A DNA stretch of 64,000 bases from a virus. The stretch spans positions 1 through 64,000 of IMG/VR virus record IMGVR_UViG_3300030118_007055, one strand, 5' to 3'. Shown in pieces: positions 21,755 through 30,000 of the stretch (position 1 is its first letter; each line of letters begins with the position of its first letter). A program made the position numbers and the translations under genes. The notes under the pieces were generated by a model that was not told where the DNA came from, did not search any database, and saw only the letters and a program-made list of their open reading frames with translations.

Positions 21755-22047
21755 TTTAAATTTACAAATCTAGGCGCGATCTCCTCTATCTCTTCACATA
21801 ATCTACATATTTCATTTCTAGACATTTGAGGAGCATTATTTTTTAATTTTGTTACCTCCCAGCAAAATTTAGCATAGATCTCATCTTGATTGTATTTATA
21901 ATCAGTTTCATTATCGTAAATAAAAGTGTCAAAAACTTCGTACCTTGTGGAGTCTATACATTTCTCCATGGGGTCAAACATAGAGTTACCTATAACAAAT
22001 AAAAAAATGTCCTCTTTTTTGACTTTGATTTCGTGTTTGTCAAACAT
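21748..22047 (-). CDS. hypothetical protein
   Basis: A 99-aa acidic protein with four cysteines (two in EICRLCEEIEEIAP). Unrecognised. It overlaps the SET-domain gene by 7 nt, so the three genes 21748, 21446 and 20887 form an operon separate from the lysis genes upstream. Confidence 0.65.
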   Translation of the reverse strand: MFDKHEIKVKKEDIFLFVIGNSMFDPMEKCIDSTRYEVFDTFIYDNETDYKYNQDEIYAKFCWEVTKLKNNAPQMSRNEICRLCEEIEEIAPRFVNLKC

Positions 22048-22088
22048 CTTACTATATTAGTAAAACATCTACGAATATCAAAAAAAAA

Positions 22089-22712
22089 TTATAGAATTCT
22101 TATTCTGCTTCTAATACTAGAGACATGGCGTTTTTTCTCTAAAACCGAGCCGCCTTCACGACTACCAGCGCCATTTGTGTTTCCCTCAATAGTTTTTACA
22201 TAACCTCTAGAATCAATATCTTTGACAGCTAAGCCTATATGAGAGAAAGTAAAGACTACGATATCTCCAGCTTTAATATCCTCATTTGTAGGTTTACGTA
22301 AATCTATATCATTTGCAATTTCTTGTTTTGCCCAATTTTCAAAATCCCAAGCTCCAGCAGTTCTTGGTCTTTTGAATTTTACATCTTCATCCTCTATGGA
22401 TTCTCTAACCAACCAACAAATAAATGCGGCACACCAAGGCCAACCCTTACTAGCATCAAGCCATGTAGCCGCCTTGTATTGATCAACTCTTGGTCCACAA
22501 TTTGTCCCATCTACTTCGGACACGCCGATTTCTTCACGGGCTAATTGAACCATTTTTTCTGGTATATTACCTGAAACATTTAATGGTGAGTCTTTTGCAG
22601 ATAACTCAGCTAAGATAGTGCTCCAAGTTACAGGCCCATCGATTCCATCAGCGGTGATCCCTAAAACACGCTGCACTGCTCTAATTGCTTCTTTTTTTCC
22701 TCTAAAATTCAT
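22089..22712 (-). CDS. endolysin: peptidoglycan-binding + CHAP-type amidase/peptidase
   Basis: A 207-aa protein. Residues 1-40 are a peptidoglycan-binding repeat (AIRAVQRVLGITADGIDGPV). Residues about 50-207 are a CHAP-type domain: catalytic C94 in WPWCAAFICWLV, H158 in VVFTFSHIGLAV, and a polar third residue in TIEGNTNGAG. It should cleave peptidoglycan at the end of infection. No signal peptide is visible, so release would depend on the holin two genes upstream. Confidence 0.88.
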   Translation of the reverse strand: MNFRGKKEAIRAVQRVLGITADGIDGPVTWSTILAELSAKDSPLNVSGNIPEKMVQLAREEIGVSEVDGTNCGPRVDQYKAATWLDASKGWPWCAAFICWLVRESIEDEDVKFKRPRTAGAWDFENWAKQEIANDIDLRKPTNEDIKAGDIVVFTFSHIGLAVKDIDSRGYVKTIEGNTNGAGSREGGSVLEKKRHVSSIRSRIRIL

Positions 22713-22993
22713 TAACTACAATTTTTTTTAAATGATACACACACACCCATTACAACTAATAATACGATTGTCATTAACATCATCTCTTTAAAATCGCATA
22801 TTTTAGATTCAATAATATTAAATTTTTCTTTTAATTCGCTGTCATGACCTAAACCACAAAAATCACATGACCAAAGCTGAGATGAATCTTTTAAATCTAT
22901 AACTTCATTTATTTCATCCAATGCCGCGATGCCGCACCAACTAAAAATTATGCAAATAACTACTAAACAATAAACTAGATGCTTGGGTTTCAT
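22712..22993 (-). CDS. two-helix membrane protein of the lysis cassette
   Basis: A 93-aa protein. N-terminal hydrophobic segment LVYCLVVICIIFSWCGIAAL and C-terminal segment MMLMTIVLLVVMGVCVSF flank a soluble loop with WSCDFCGLGHD (C-x2-C). It sits between endolysin and holin with 1-nt overlaps on both sides. It could be an antiholin or an unusual inner-membrane spanin; not assignable from sequence. Confidence 0.6.
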   Translation of the reverse strand: MKPKHLVYCLVVICIIFSWCGIAALDEINEVIDLKDSSQLWSCDFCGLGHDSELKEKFNIIESKICDFKEMMLMTIVLLVVMGVCVSFKKNCS

Positions 22994-23310
22994 TATTTTT
23001 TAAAAAATTTAAATGGATTATTTTCAAAGTTTTGAGCTAATCTCACAACTCCTCCAATAATCTCTGGGCTTACAACGCCAATGATACCATAAGTTATAGC
23101 TTTGGTTAAAGATGATACATCTGTTTGTTCTAAAACAAACCATGCAACTCCAGAAGCTATGGCTGCGGTAACAATTCTTTTAAATTGTTGTTTTATCGAC
23201 AAACCACTATCTCCAGATAAAAGGCGAGCAAACATAGCCGCTGCACCAATTAAAGGCACTAGCCAACCCCCATTAAGGAATTCTTTTAAAAGCGACTTTT
23301 CAGGTTCCAT
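22993..23310 (-). CDS. LydA-like holin
   Basis: A 105-aa protein. NGGWLVPLIGAAAMFARLLS, IVTAAIASGVAWFVLEQ and ITYGIIGVVSPEIIGGVV are two to three membrane helices in the layout of the LydA holin family (phage P1). Holins permeabilise the inner membrane at a set time. It is the first gene of the holin-endolysin operon and carries a late-class motif 11 nt upstream. Confidence 0.75.
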   Translation of the reverse strand: MEPEKSLLKEFLNGGWLVPLIGAAAMFARLLSGDSGLSIKQQFKRIVTAAIASGVAWFVLEQTDVSSLTKAITYGIIGVVSPEIIGGVVRLAQNFENNPFKFFKK

Positions 23311-23328
23311 ATAACTAATAGTTACACG
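23311..23328 (-). promoter_or_regulatory. late-class promoter motif
   Basis: CGTGTAACTATTAGTTAT on the minus strand (23328-23311), directly before the ATG at 23310. Confidence 0.55.
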
Positions 23329-23375
23329 AAAAAAAAGTCTAACAAAAGTTTTTAAAAATTTATTTTAAAATTTAT

Positions 23376-23666
23376 TTATTTGCTATAATAATAAATTTCT
23401 CTTTCTAGTTTTCTAAATCTAGTGTCAGAGTGCCAAATTTCAGTAGTTTGCGGCGTATAAACACCATCAATTGTTTTTATCTTTATCCCTTTCTGTAGCC
23501 TCAGTGTAGAAGGTTGATAAATGTTTAAATTGCCTACGCTCGGTGCTGAGGTAGTTTCGCAAGAGGTCAGCCCTATTAGCGCTATGGCTGTCACCCCTAA
23601 TCCTAAGCTCTTCAATTTCTTCAATAAATTTACGCTCTTTTTCTTTGAACTCTTTATGTAATTCAT
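23376..23666 (-). CDS. putative outer-membrane lipoprotein spanin subunit
   Basis: A 96-aa protein with a signal sequence ending in a lipobox (VTAIALIGLTSC, Cys at about residue 36) followed by a Ser/Pro-rich linker (ETTSAPSVG). This is the form of an o-spanin (Rz1-like) lipoprotein. About 200 nt are shared in a different frame with the coiled-coil gene at 23467-23739, as in nested Rz/Rz1 pairs. The mature domain is longer than classic Rz1. Confidence 0.6.
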   Translation of the reverse strand: MNYIKSSKKKSVNLLKKLKSLGLGVTAIALIGLTSCETTSAPSVGNLNIYQPSTLRLQKGIKIKTIDGVYTPQTTEIWHSDTRFRKLEREIYYYSK

Positions 23667-23739
23667 AATAAAATTTTTTATTTTTTAGTTTTAAATATAA
23701 TTCTACTGATTTTATGATTGACTTTATTGAGGAAAACAT
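23467..23739 (-). CDS. coiled-coil protein overlapping the lipoprotein gene
   Basis: A 90-aa protein with a heptad-rich coiled coil (EFKEKERKFIEEIEELRIRG, then LRNYLSTERRQFKHLSTFY). It occupies the Rz position relative to the nested lipoprotein, but its N-terminus (MFSSIKSIIKSVELYLKLKN) is amphipathic rather than a clear membrane helix, so it is not a canonical i-spanin. It may associate peripherally. Confidence 0.55.
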   Translation of the reverse strand: MFSSIKSIIKSVELYLKLKNKKFYYELHKEFKEKERKFIEEIEELRIRGDSHSANRADLLRNYLSTERRQFKHLSTFYTEATERDKDKNN

Positions 23740-23745
23740 AACTAT

Positions 23746-24036
23746 TTAATTACTTTGCTCTTTAATTTCAGACGGTCCAATAGTAAATGGCATAAATTTT
23801 AATTGAGCAACACCAACATTTTGACCGCCATCTGATAAAAAGCCGTTTAAGTAAGCCGCCTCTGGACTAAATTCAACTTGCTTCTCCTCAAAAATAAAAT
23901 TTCCTGTTTTGTTTTTAAGTTCGAAAATAGTTGATCCTGTAGCTGATTTGCTCTTTGAGACTACCTTTAATTCTGTGTCTAATAGTTCTTTAAGAGTTTC
24001 ATTAGCTCCTACTACTTTAAAAATAATACCCCTCAT
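23746..24036 (-). CDS. hypothetical protein
   Basis: A 96-aa protein of mixed alpha/beta character (KVVGANETLKELLDTELKVV, STIFELKNKTGNFIFEE). Unrecognised. It starts the leftward operon that continues into the spanin-like pair and has a late-class motif 30 nt upstream, back to back with that of the tail gene at 24114. Confidence 0.6.
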   Translation of the reverse strand: MRGIIFKVVGANETLKELLDTELKVVSKSKSATGSTIFELKNKTGNFIFEEKQVEFSPEAAYLNGFLSDGGQNVGVAQLKFMPFTIGPSEIKEQSN

Positions 24037-24066
24037 AGCATTTTATGTTTTAATTATTATATAATT

Positions 24067-24073
24067 TTACACT
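24067..24073 (-). promoter_or_regulatory. late-class promoter motif
   Basis: AGTGTAA on the minus strand, continued by AATTATATAAT, 30 nt before the ATG at 24036. Confidence 0.45.
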
Positions 24074-24098
24074 GTTTTTTATATTATAATATAGCAAA

Positions 24099-24110
24099 AG
24101 TGTAAGTATT
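24099..24110 (+). promoter_or_regulatory. late-class promoter motif
   Basis: AGTGTAAGTATT, 3 nt before the ATG at 24114. It drives the tail-tip operon. Confidence 0.65.
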
Positions 24111-24113
24111 GTT

Positions 24114-26045
24114 ATGGCAGAAGAAGGTAAAAATATAGTAGCAAAAAATTTATTAGATTTGCAGCCCTCAGCTGTTTTAGAATTTTTTCAACTAACATTA
24201 ATAGATCCTAAAACTCAGACAGAGCAGCAAGTTTTTTTTCATGGGGGTAGCTTATTTGGAGGCAGTGTAACTTGGCAAGGTAATAAATATAGCGCAGTGC
24301 CTATAGAATGTGAGGGTTTTGAAGTTTTAGGAGATAGAACATTGCCCAGACCTAAGATTAGAGTATCTAATAATAATTTTTTAATCACTGCTTTACTGCA
24401 AAGATTTAACGATTTTGTAAATGGTAAAGTCACTAGGAAAAAAGCCTTTGTAAAGAATTTAGATGACGTTAACTTTGATGGAGGAAACCCTTGGAGCGAG
24501 GCTAATGCTGGAGCAGAGATATCATCACAAACTTGGATTATAGGTAGAAAAACACAAGAATCTAAACTTTTTGTTGAGTTTGAACTTAATTCACCCTTAG
24601 ATTTAGAATCATTTAATGTAAACGATAGAAGTATAGTCGCTAAATATTGTTTTTGGAAATATAGGGGGCAAGGTTGTAGATACGAGGGTTTACCAATCGA
24701 AACAGAGGGCGCGAAAGCTTTTAAAGATAAAGATGGCAATGCAGTTACTCCTACATTCACTACATCGCCAGACAGTGACCAAACATTTTTTTTCCAAAGC
24801 CCTGAAGCTGAGTGGCAAATCGATAAAAATTATCAAAAAGGTGATATAATATATGTAACTGGCGAACCTATTCCATCAATACTTTCGTCATCAACGGATG
24901 GAAATGCGCCTACACAGCCTAGTAAAACTGTTTATGTTTCTGTAAGCGGTAACAATTCAGGCAATCATCCAAATGAGGGGCCGTCATTTTGGCAAAAGGA
25001 TGTTTGTGCAAAAAATTTATCAGCGTGTCGTAAGAGATTTAATTTAAATAATCAATTTACATATATAGCTACAGCTACAGAAGCTACTGGTTTTAAAGTG
25101 ATGAACTTATCAGGTAATAAAATAGTGGATCAATCTGATGCGTTTAATGGCGCTGGTCTTTTTCATGGACCAAAAGTTACAGGAGCTTTGACTGGAGCTT
25201 TTACAATCATGGGATGGGTAAGCGGAAATAGTTTATCAAGTCAAAAATCATCCATTTTAAGCACTACATCTAGGGATAATTTGAATAATTTTTTTAATTT
25301 AAACAGAAAAGTCACTGAGGATGAGAGCAAAGTTAATGATATTGAATTTAGTTACCTTTTAAATGATTCTACAAATAACCCACCTTATGCTAACGCTAAT
25401 TATACTGTCGGTGAGGTTGATGCGGGATGGAATCTTTATGTGATAACTAATCAAAGCGATAAAAGCATTAGATATATTAATGAAAGTAGCCCTACAAGCT
25501 TTACCGTAAAACGGGACCAAGCGCCGTATCCTTTTATAAAATTTAAACAAACTTTAAATTTAACATATAGAAAAGAAAATCCAAGCTTTTTACCTGAGCA
25601 TTTTACTTTAGGCGGCATCCCTTTAGGAGATGGTAAACACGCTTCAATAAATGGCGCACTTGGTCCGTGGGCGATATGGAATAGAGCTTTATCTGACGTA
25701 GAAATAAATTATTTAAGAAAAGATGTTTATACTCCTGCTAAAGAAACAATTGATTTTATGCCTAGAAATTATTATGAAATCACAGGAGATTTTGGAGATG
25801 TTACTGGGGATAGTTTATTAGCATGGTGGGACATGTCAACTGGCCAAATAGGGTCAACAACTTACACTGGGCTACTTGATATTCATACAGGTGGTAATCA
25901 TTTAACTGGTTCAGGGTTTTTTGAGACTGGCTTTTATAACATAATTCGGAATGATCAAATCGTAGTCTCAAACCCTAGTAGTTACTATCCTAGATTTGGA
26001 GGTTTCCCAGGAACAGATGGATTTGGTTACTACAAAAGTTTATGA
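24114..26045 (+). CDS. tail-tip protein gpL-like with Fe-S cysteines and inserted domain
   Basis: A 643-aa protein. The first 310 residues match lambda gpL-type minor tail proteins, including two cysteine pairs: C179 and C188 in YCFWKYRGQGC, and C298 and C305 in CAKNLSACRKRF. Spacings of 9 and 7 equal those recalled for the four cysteines that hold a 4Fe-4S cluster in lambda gpL, but here about 87 extra residues lie between the pairs. Residues about 330-600 are a LamG-like beta sandwich (GAFTIMGWVSGNSL, LGPWAIWNRALSDVEINYL). The C-terminus returns to a gpL-like FGGFPGTDGFG. It heads the tail-tip operon; the order L-K-I-J supports the call. Confidence 0.85.
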   Translation: MAEEGKNIVAKNLLDLQPSAVLEFFQLTLIDPKTQTEQQVFFHGGSLFGGSVTWQGNKYSAVPIECEGFEVLGDRTLPRPKIRVSNNNFLITALLQRFNDFVNGKVTRKKAFVKNLDDVNFDGGNPWSEANAGAEISSQTWIIGRKTQESKLFVEFELNSPLDLESFNVNDRSIVAKYCFWKYRGQGCRYEGLPIETEGAKAFKDKDGNAVTPTFTTSPDSDQTFFFQSPEAEWQIDKNYQKGDIIYVTGEPIPSILSSSTDGNAPTQPSKTVYVSVSGNNSGNHPNEGPSFWQKDVCAKNLSACRKRFNLNNQFTYIATATEATGFKVMNLSGNKIVDQSDAFNGAGLFHGPKVTGALTGAFTIMGWVSGNSLSSQKSSILSTTSRDNLNNFFNLNRKVTEDESKVNDIEFSYLLNDSTNNPPYANANYTVGEVDAGWNLYVITNQSDKSIRYINESSPTSFTVKRDQAPYPFIKFKQTLNLTYRKENPSFLPEHFTLGGIPLGDGKHASINGALGPWAIWNRALSDVEINYLRKDVYTPAKETIDFMPRNYYEITGDFGDVTGDSLLAWWDMSTGQIGSTTYTGLLDIHTGGNHLTGSGFFETGFYNIIRNDQIVVSNPSSYYPRFGGFPGTDGFGYYKSL

Positions 26046-26440
26046 GTAAATTTAATTCTCCAAAAAGCGCTTTAGAGCATATAAAAATTTTATGTAATAA
26101 AAGTTTACGTAATGAAATATGTGGTTTTTTAGGTTATTGCCCAAAAAATAATGTTTTTGTTGTCAAAGAAGCAGACAATATAGCTGATGATCCTAAAAGT
26201 TTTTTCTTAATCGATCCTTTAGAATACCTATTATTTAAGGAGGAATATTCACTTTTGGCTATATACCACAGTCATTTGATTGGAGATGAAGAGCCATCAG
26301 ATTTTGATAAGAATATGTCTGAGAATTGTTGCTTGCCATTTTTAATATTTAGTTTAAACACACAAAAAATATATATTTATGAGCCACAAAATCCAGATTC
26401 AGATGTAAATACATTAGAAAGGATAAAGGCTTTAGTATGA
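26042..26440 (+). CDS. gpK-like JAB/MPN metallopeptidase domain protein
   Basis: A 132-aa protein with a complete JAMM zinc motif: E25, then H76-S-H78-(x7)-S86-x2-D89 (HSHLIGDEEPSDFD). Lambda gpK has a JAB domain followed by NlpC/P60; here only the JAB part is present, so the cell-wall hydrolase half is missing or elsewhere. It is thought to act in tail-tip assembly or penetration. It overlaps gpL- and gpI-like genes by 4 nt each. Confidence 0.85.
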   Translation: MSKFNSPKSALEHIKILCNKSLRNEICGFLGYCPKNNVFVVKEADNIADDPKSFFLIDPLEYLLFKEEYSLLAIYHSHLIGDEEPSDFDKNMSENCCLPFLIFSLNTQKIYIYEPQNPDSDVNTLERIKALV

Positions 26441-27081
26441 CCACTGTATATTTACATGGAATTTTAAAAAAAGAATATCAGGATTATTTTAAATTAAATT
26501 TAAATTATCCAAGTGATGTTGTTCGCGCTATAGACTGTAACAGACGAGGTTTTAAAGGTAGATTAAATGAGTTAAGTCTCCAAGGTTTTAACTATGCTAT
26601 TTTAATTAATAAAAAATTAATTAAATCATCTGACGAATTAAAGTCTTTTGGTTCTTGTGAAAGGATAGATTTAGTGCCAATGATAATTGGATCGGGTGGT
26701 GGTGTAGGTGCATTTATCGCGGGTATTTTTGGTCTAACTGGTACAGCCGCGACAATTGCAGCAGCTGTAGTCAACATTGGAATAGCTTTTTTGTTAACTC
26801 CTAAACCAGACTTAGGGTTACCCGCTGAACAAGATATATCAGCAACCAGTAATGCTAATAAAGAGTCTTATGTTTTTTCATCAAATGTAAACTTAGCTCA
26901 ACAAGGTAGTTTTTTACCTATAGGTTATGGTAGATTAAAAATAGGCTCATCAGTTATACAAACTTCAATAAAATCTTTCCCAGTCATTAAACCTGATAGC
27001 GAGGCACTGCAATCAGATAACTTTATTAACAAAGTTGCTGCTGAAAATGATTCATTTTCAGCTAATTCTTTTAATACCTAA
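26437..27081 (+). CDS. gpI-like tail assembly protein
   Basis: A 214-aa protein with the lambda gpI layout: an N-terminal ubiquitin-like fold (TTVYLHGILKKEYQDYF, LKSFGSCERIDLVPM), a glycine-rich hydrophobic hairpin (IGSGGGVGAFIAGIFGL, AAAVVNIGIAFLLTP), and a C-terminal QQGSFLPIGYGRLKIGS typical of the family. It helps assemble the tail tip with gpJ. Its stop overlaps the start of the gpJ-like gene. Confidence 0.85.
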   Translation: MTTVYLHGILKKEYQDYFKLNLNYPSDVVRAIDCNRRGFKGRLNELSLQGFNYAILINKKLIKSSDELKSFGSCERIDLVPMIIGSGGGVGAFIAGIFGLTGTAATIAAAVVNIGIAFLLTPKPDLGLPAEQDISATSNANKESYVFSSNVNLAQQGSFLPIGYGRLKIGSSVIQTSIKSFPVIKPDSEALQSDNFINKVAAENDSFSANSFNT

Positions 27082-30000
27082 TGGATCATATAATTAAAAA
27101 AACAAAACTGGCTGGAGCAAATACGCCTATGTATAGACCTCCCAAACTTGGTGAGATGTCATATGGCGCATCTTATAGTTTTGTAGAAACTTTAGATTTG
27201 CTAAGCGATGGTCCAATAGCTGGTCTTGTCAACCAACAAGGTCAAATTGTTAGAGACGCTGATCTACTACAAGGTGTTTATTTAAATGACACACCAGTGG
27301 CTGTTAACACCCAACCACAAAAAGCAGTTGATAAAATTTTTGAAAATACAAAAACTTCTGCACAGGTAACTGGTCAAATTCACATTACGGGTTTTTTTAA
27401 TCAATTAAATGGTAAAGACCCAACATCTTTGATAGTTGAACCAATTGGGCAAACAGCGCACACTGCGTTTAGCTCAACCAATTTAAGCGCGACGGCAGGT
27501 ATTGCTCCAAATTGGTCACATCTCAATAGCGCAGAAAGTAAAGTTCATAATGATTCAACTGAGGTAAATGTCAGTAATGCTTTTTTATATGGCTCAGTTG
27601 TGCATCATATAGCCGACAGATCTCTTAAAGGAAGTATGGTTAGCGTTAAAAATGATTTTAAAGCACATAATAATTTGTTTGGCCTTTACATGGGAAATAC
27701 CCCCAGGAGCACAAGTGATAGAAAATTAGAATATATAAGCGGATTTGAGCCGACTGCGCCAAATGCAATATTAGAGAGGAAATCAAAGAAAGGAGGACCA
27801 AGCGCACAGGCTAATTATAAATCTTATTTAATTTATTCTGATTTACAAGATGTATCAAAATCTATTAATACGACTAAAAGTTCATTCGCATCATCAGGCA
27901 CTATAACTTTCACCGATGGCGTTTATACTTTTACAAATGCAGCTGTAAATGGATTTATTCAAGAAACTGATAATACTAATATAGTTGAGGGTAGAGTTTA
28001 CAGAGTTCAATTCACTATTTTTGATTACTCTTCAGGTGCGATCAAAGTACGTCACCCTTTCAATAGCGCTAACGTTAGCGGCGATGGCAAATTCACCTTC
28101 ACGGCAGTAGCCACTTCAAGCGGTACTGACGCTGGGAAATTTATGCTGATGGTTCAAACTGCCGCAGCAAATTTTAAAGTTAAAGATATTTCTATATGTG
28201 AAATAGTTGAAAAAGTTCCAGATAATTACAAATTTTTGTTTGGTTTTGGTAAGCGAGGTCTTGAGAACATACCATCTAGAGGTCTAAAGTTTGAAAGAAG
28301 AAAATCTACTGATTCAAATAAAAATTTTAATTTTTTCACAAACCCAATAAAAGATACATCGTCTAACTCGAACTCTATATTTGAATTGACAAAAGTTTTA
28401 AGTGATGAATTTGCGACGATGTCTAATCTGAAAGCTGAGGGTGAGAGCAATACCGCAAATGGTGGTAAATATCAATCTCAGTTAGTGGATCAAGTTTTCG
28501 AGCGATTCACGAATGTACAAAGTTTGTCAGTTGAGTTCAATGGCGAAGCGGAAAGCTGGAAAAAATCTTTAGATAGTTTTTTCAGGAGAATTGATAAAGA
28601 TGCTTTTATAGTTTATAGACCTTTTACAAGCCAGCCAAATTTAAATTTTTCTTTGATAGACCCAAACTCACCAAAGATAAATGATTTTGAAAGTAATTTT
28701 ACTTACCAAGGTTTAATGGATTATGAGTTTAACTTTCAAAGCTCTGAATTATCTGATGGTATTAATTTAAAAGATTTTGCCTTAGCTAATAAAGAACAAA
28801 TAGAAGTTTTTGATTTTGTTCTACCTAAAATTGATAATAATGGAACTTTGTCTCAAGAAGTTGTTGGGTTTTATTTGATAGCTTTAAAGTCAGAATCATC
28901 TAGTAGCACAGATGAAAAAAGAGGAAAAGGCCAAAAGTATGATTTCACCACTCACTTCCATGGATTTAATCAAAATGTTGTAAATATATTAAAGAACATT
29001 ACGACTTTTAAATATCAACAATCTACTGCATTTAGTTCTAGTATTTTATCTAATCTTAATTCACAAAAATTTAATTACTCAAATGTTTTAGCTGAGTTAA
29101 AATTAGGAACGGAGCTTCAACAGCCTTTTAAATTTTTTAATAAAATTTATATTGATAAAATATATAACGAAAAACTTTTTGGACCATTTAGGCAAGAAGG
29201 TAATGTTCAAAGAATAATTTCTAATGAAAAAATGCTCTCAAAAAATGATTTTGAGACTCAATTAAGTGAAAGTGATGTAGAGGGTAGTCAAGATGAAAGG
29301 AAGGCAGATGGCAGTGCTGGCGAGATAAAATTTTTAAATTATTCTCAATGGGCTGATAATCTTAACCCTAGTTTTGATGAAGAAGCGTCTCCAATAACTC
29401 ACACCATTTATAATCCAAATGTAGATGAGGTTTATGTCACTTTGTTATTAGAGTCTTTAAAAGATACTTTACATAAAGAAGTTCGTCCAGATGCTTTAAA
29501 AGATGAGACTTTTGCTGCTGATAAAAAAATAGAACCAGCTAATACTTATCCATCCTTATTAGAAGTAAGAATAACAACAGGAACAGTTGACCCAAGAACT
29601 AATAAAAAAACTCCTAATGGTGAAGTAAGAGATTACAGATTTGTAGCGTTAATTAATACTCCTACTTTAGTAGATTTAGGTAATCCAGAGTCTTCTCCTA
29701 TGGACTTCCCTTGGATAAAATTAGGCAGTTTTCAAGATTCAGGAGCTGAAACAAATAAGATAAACACGCCTATAAGCTTGCCACCAGCACTGTTAGTGGA
29801 TAGAGCGGGTGTTGGCGAAGGTAATGAGTTACTTCCTCATAGGTATGTTGAGATTAAAAAAATATCCTGCGAAACAAATTCTGTTTTAATTGATAAAGAT
29901 GTAAAATTAAAAAGTGTTACTGAAATAATTCCAGTCAACTTGACTTATCCTTTTTCTGCGATAGTAGGCACTAAAATAGATTCAAGAACGGTTGATAACA

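Noticed and set aside
24239-24760. A 173-aa antisense ORF inside the gpL-like gene
   Set aside because: The sense frame carries the conserved cysteine pairs and overlaps the next tail gene; the antisense frame has no start signal.
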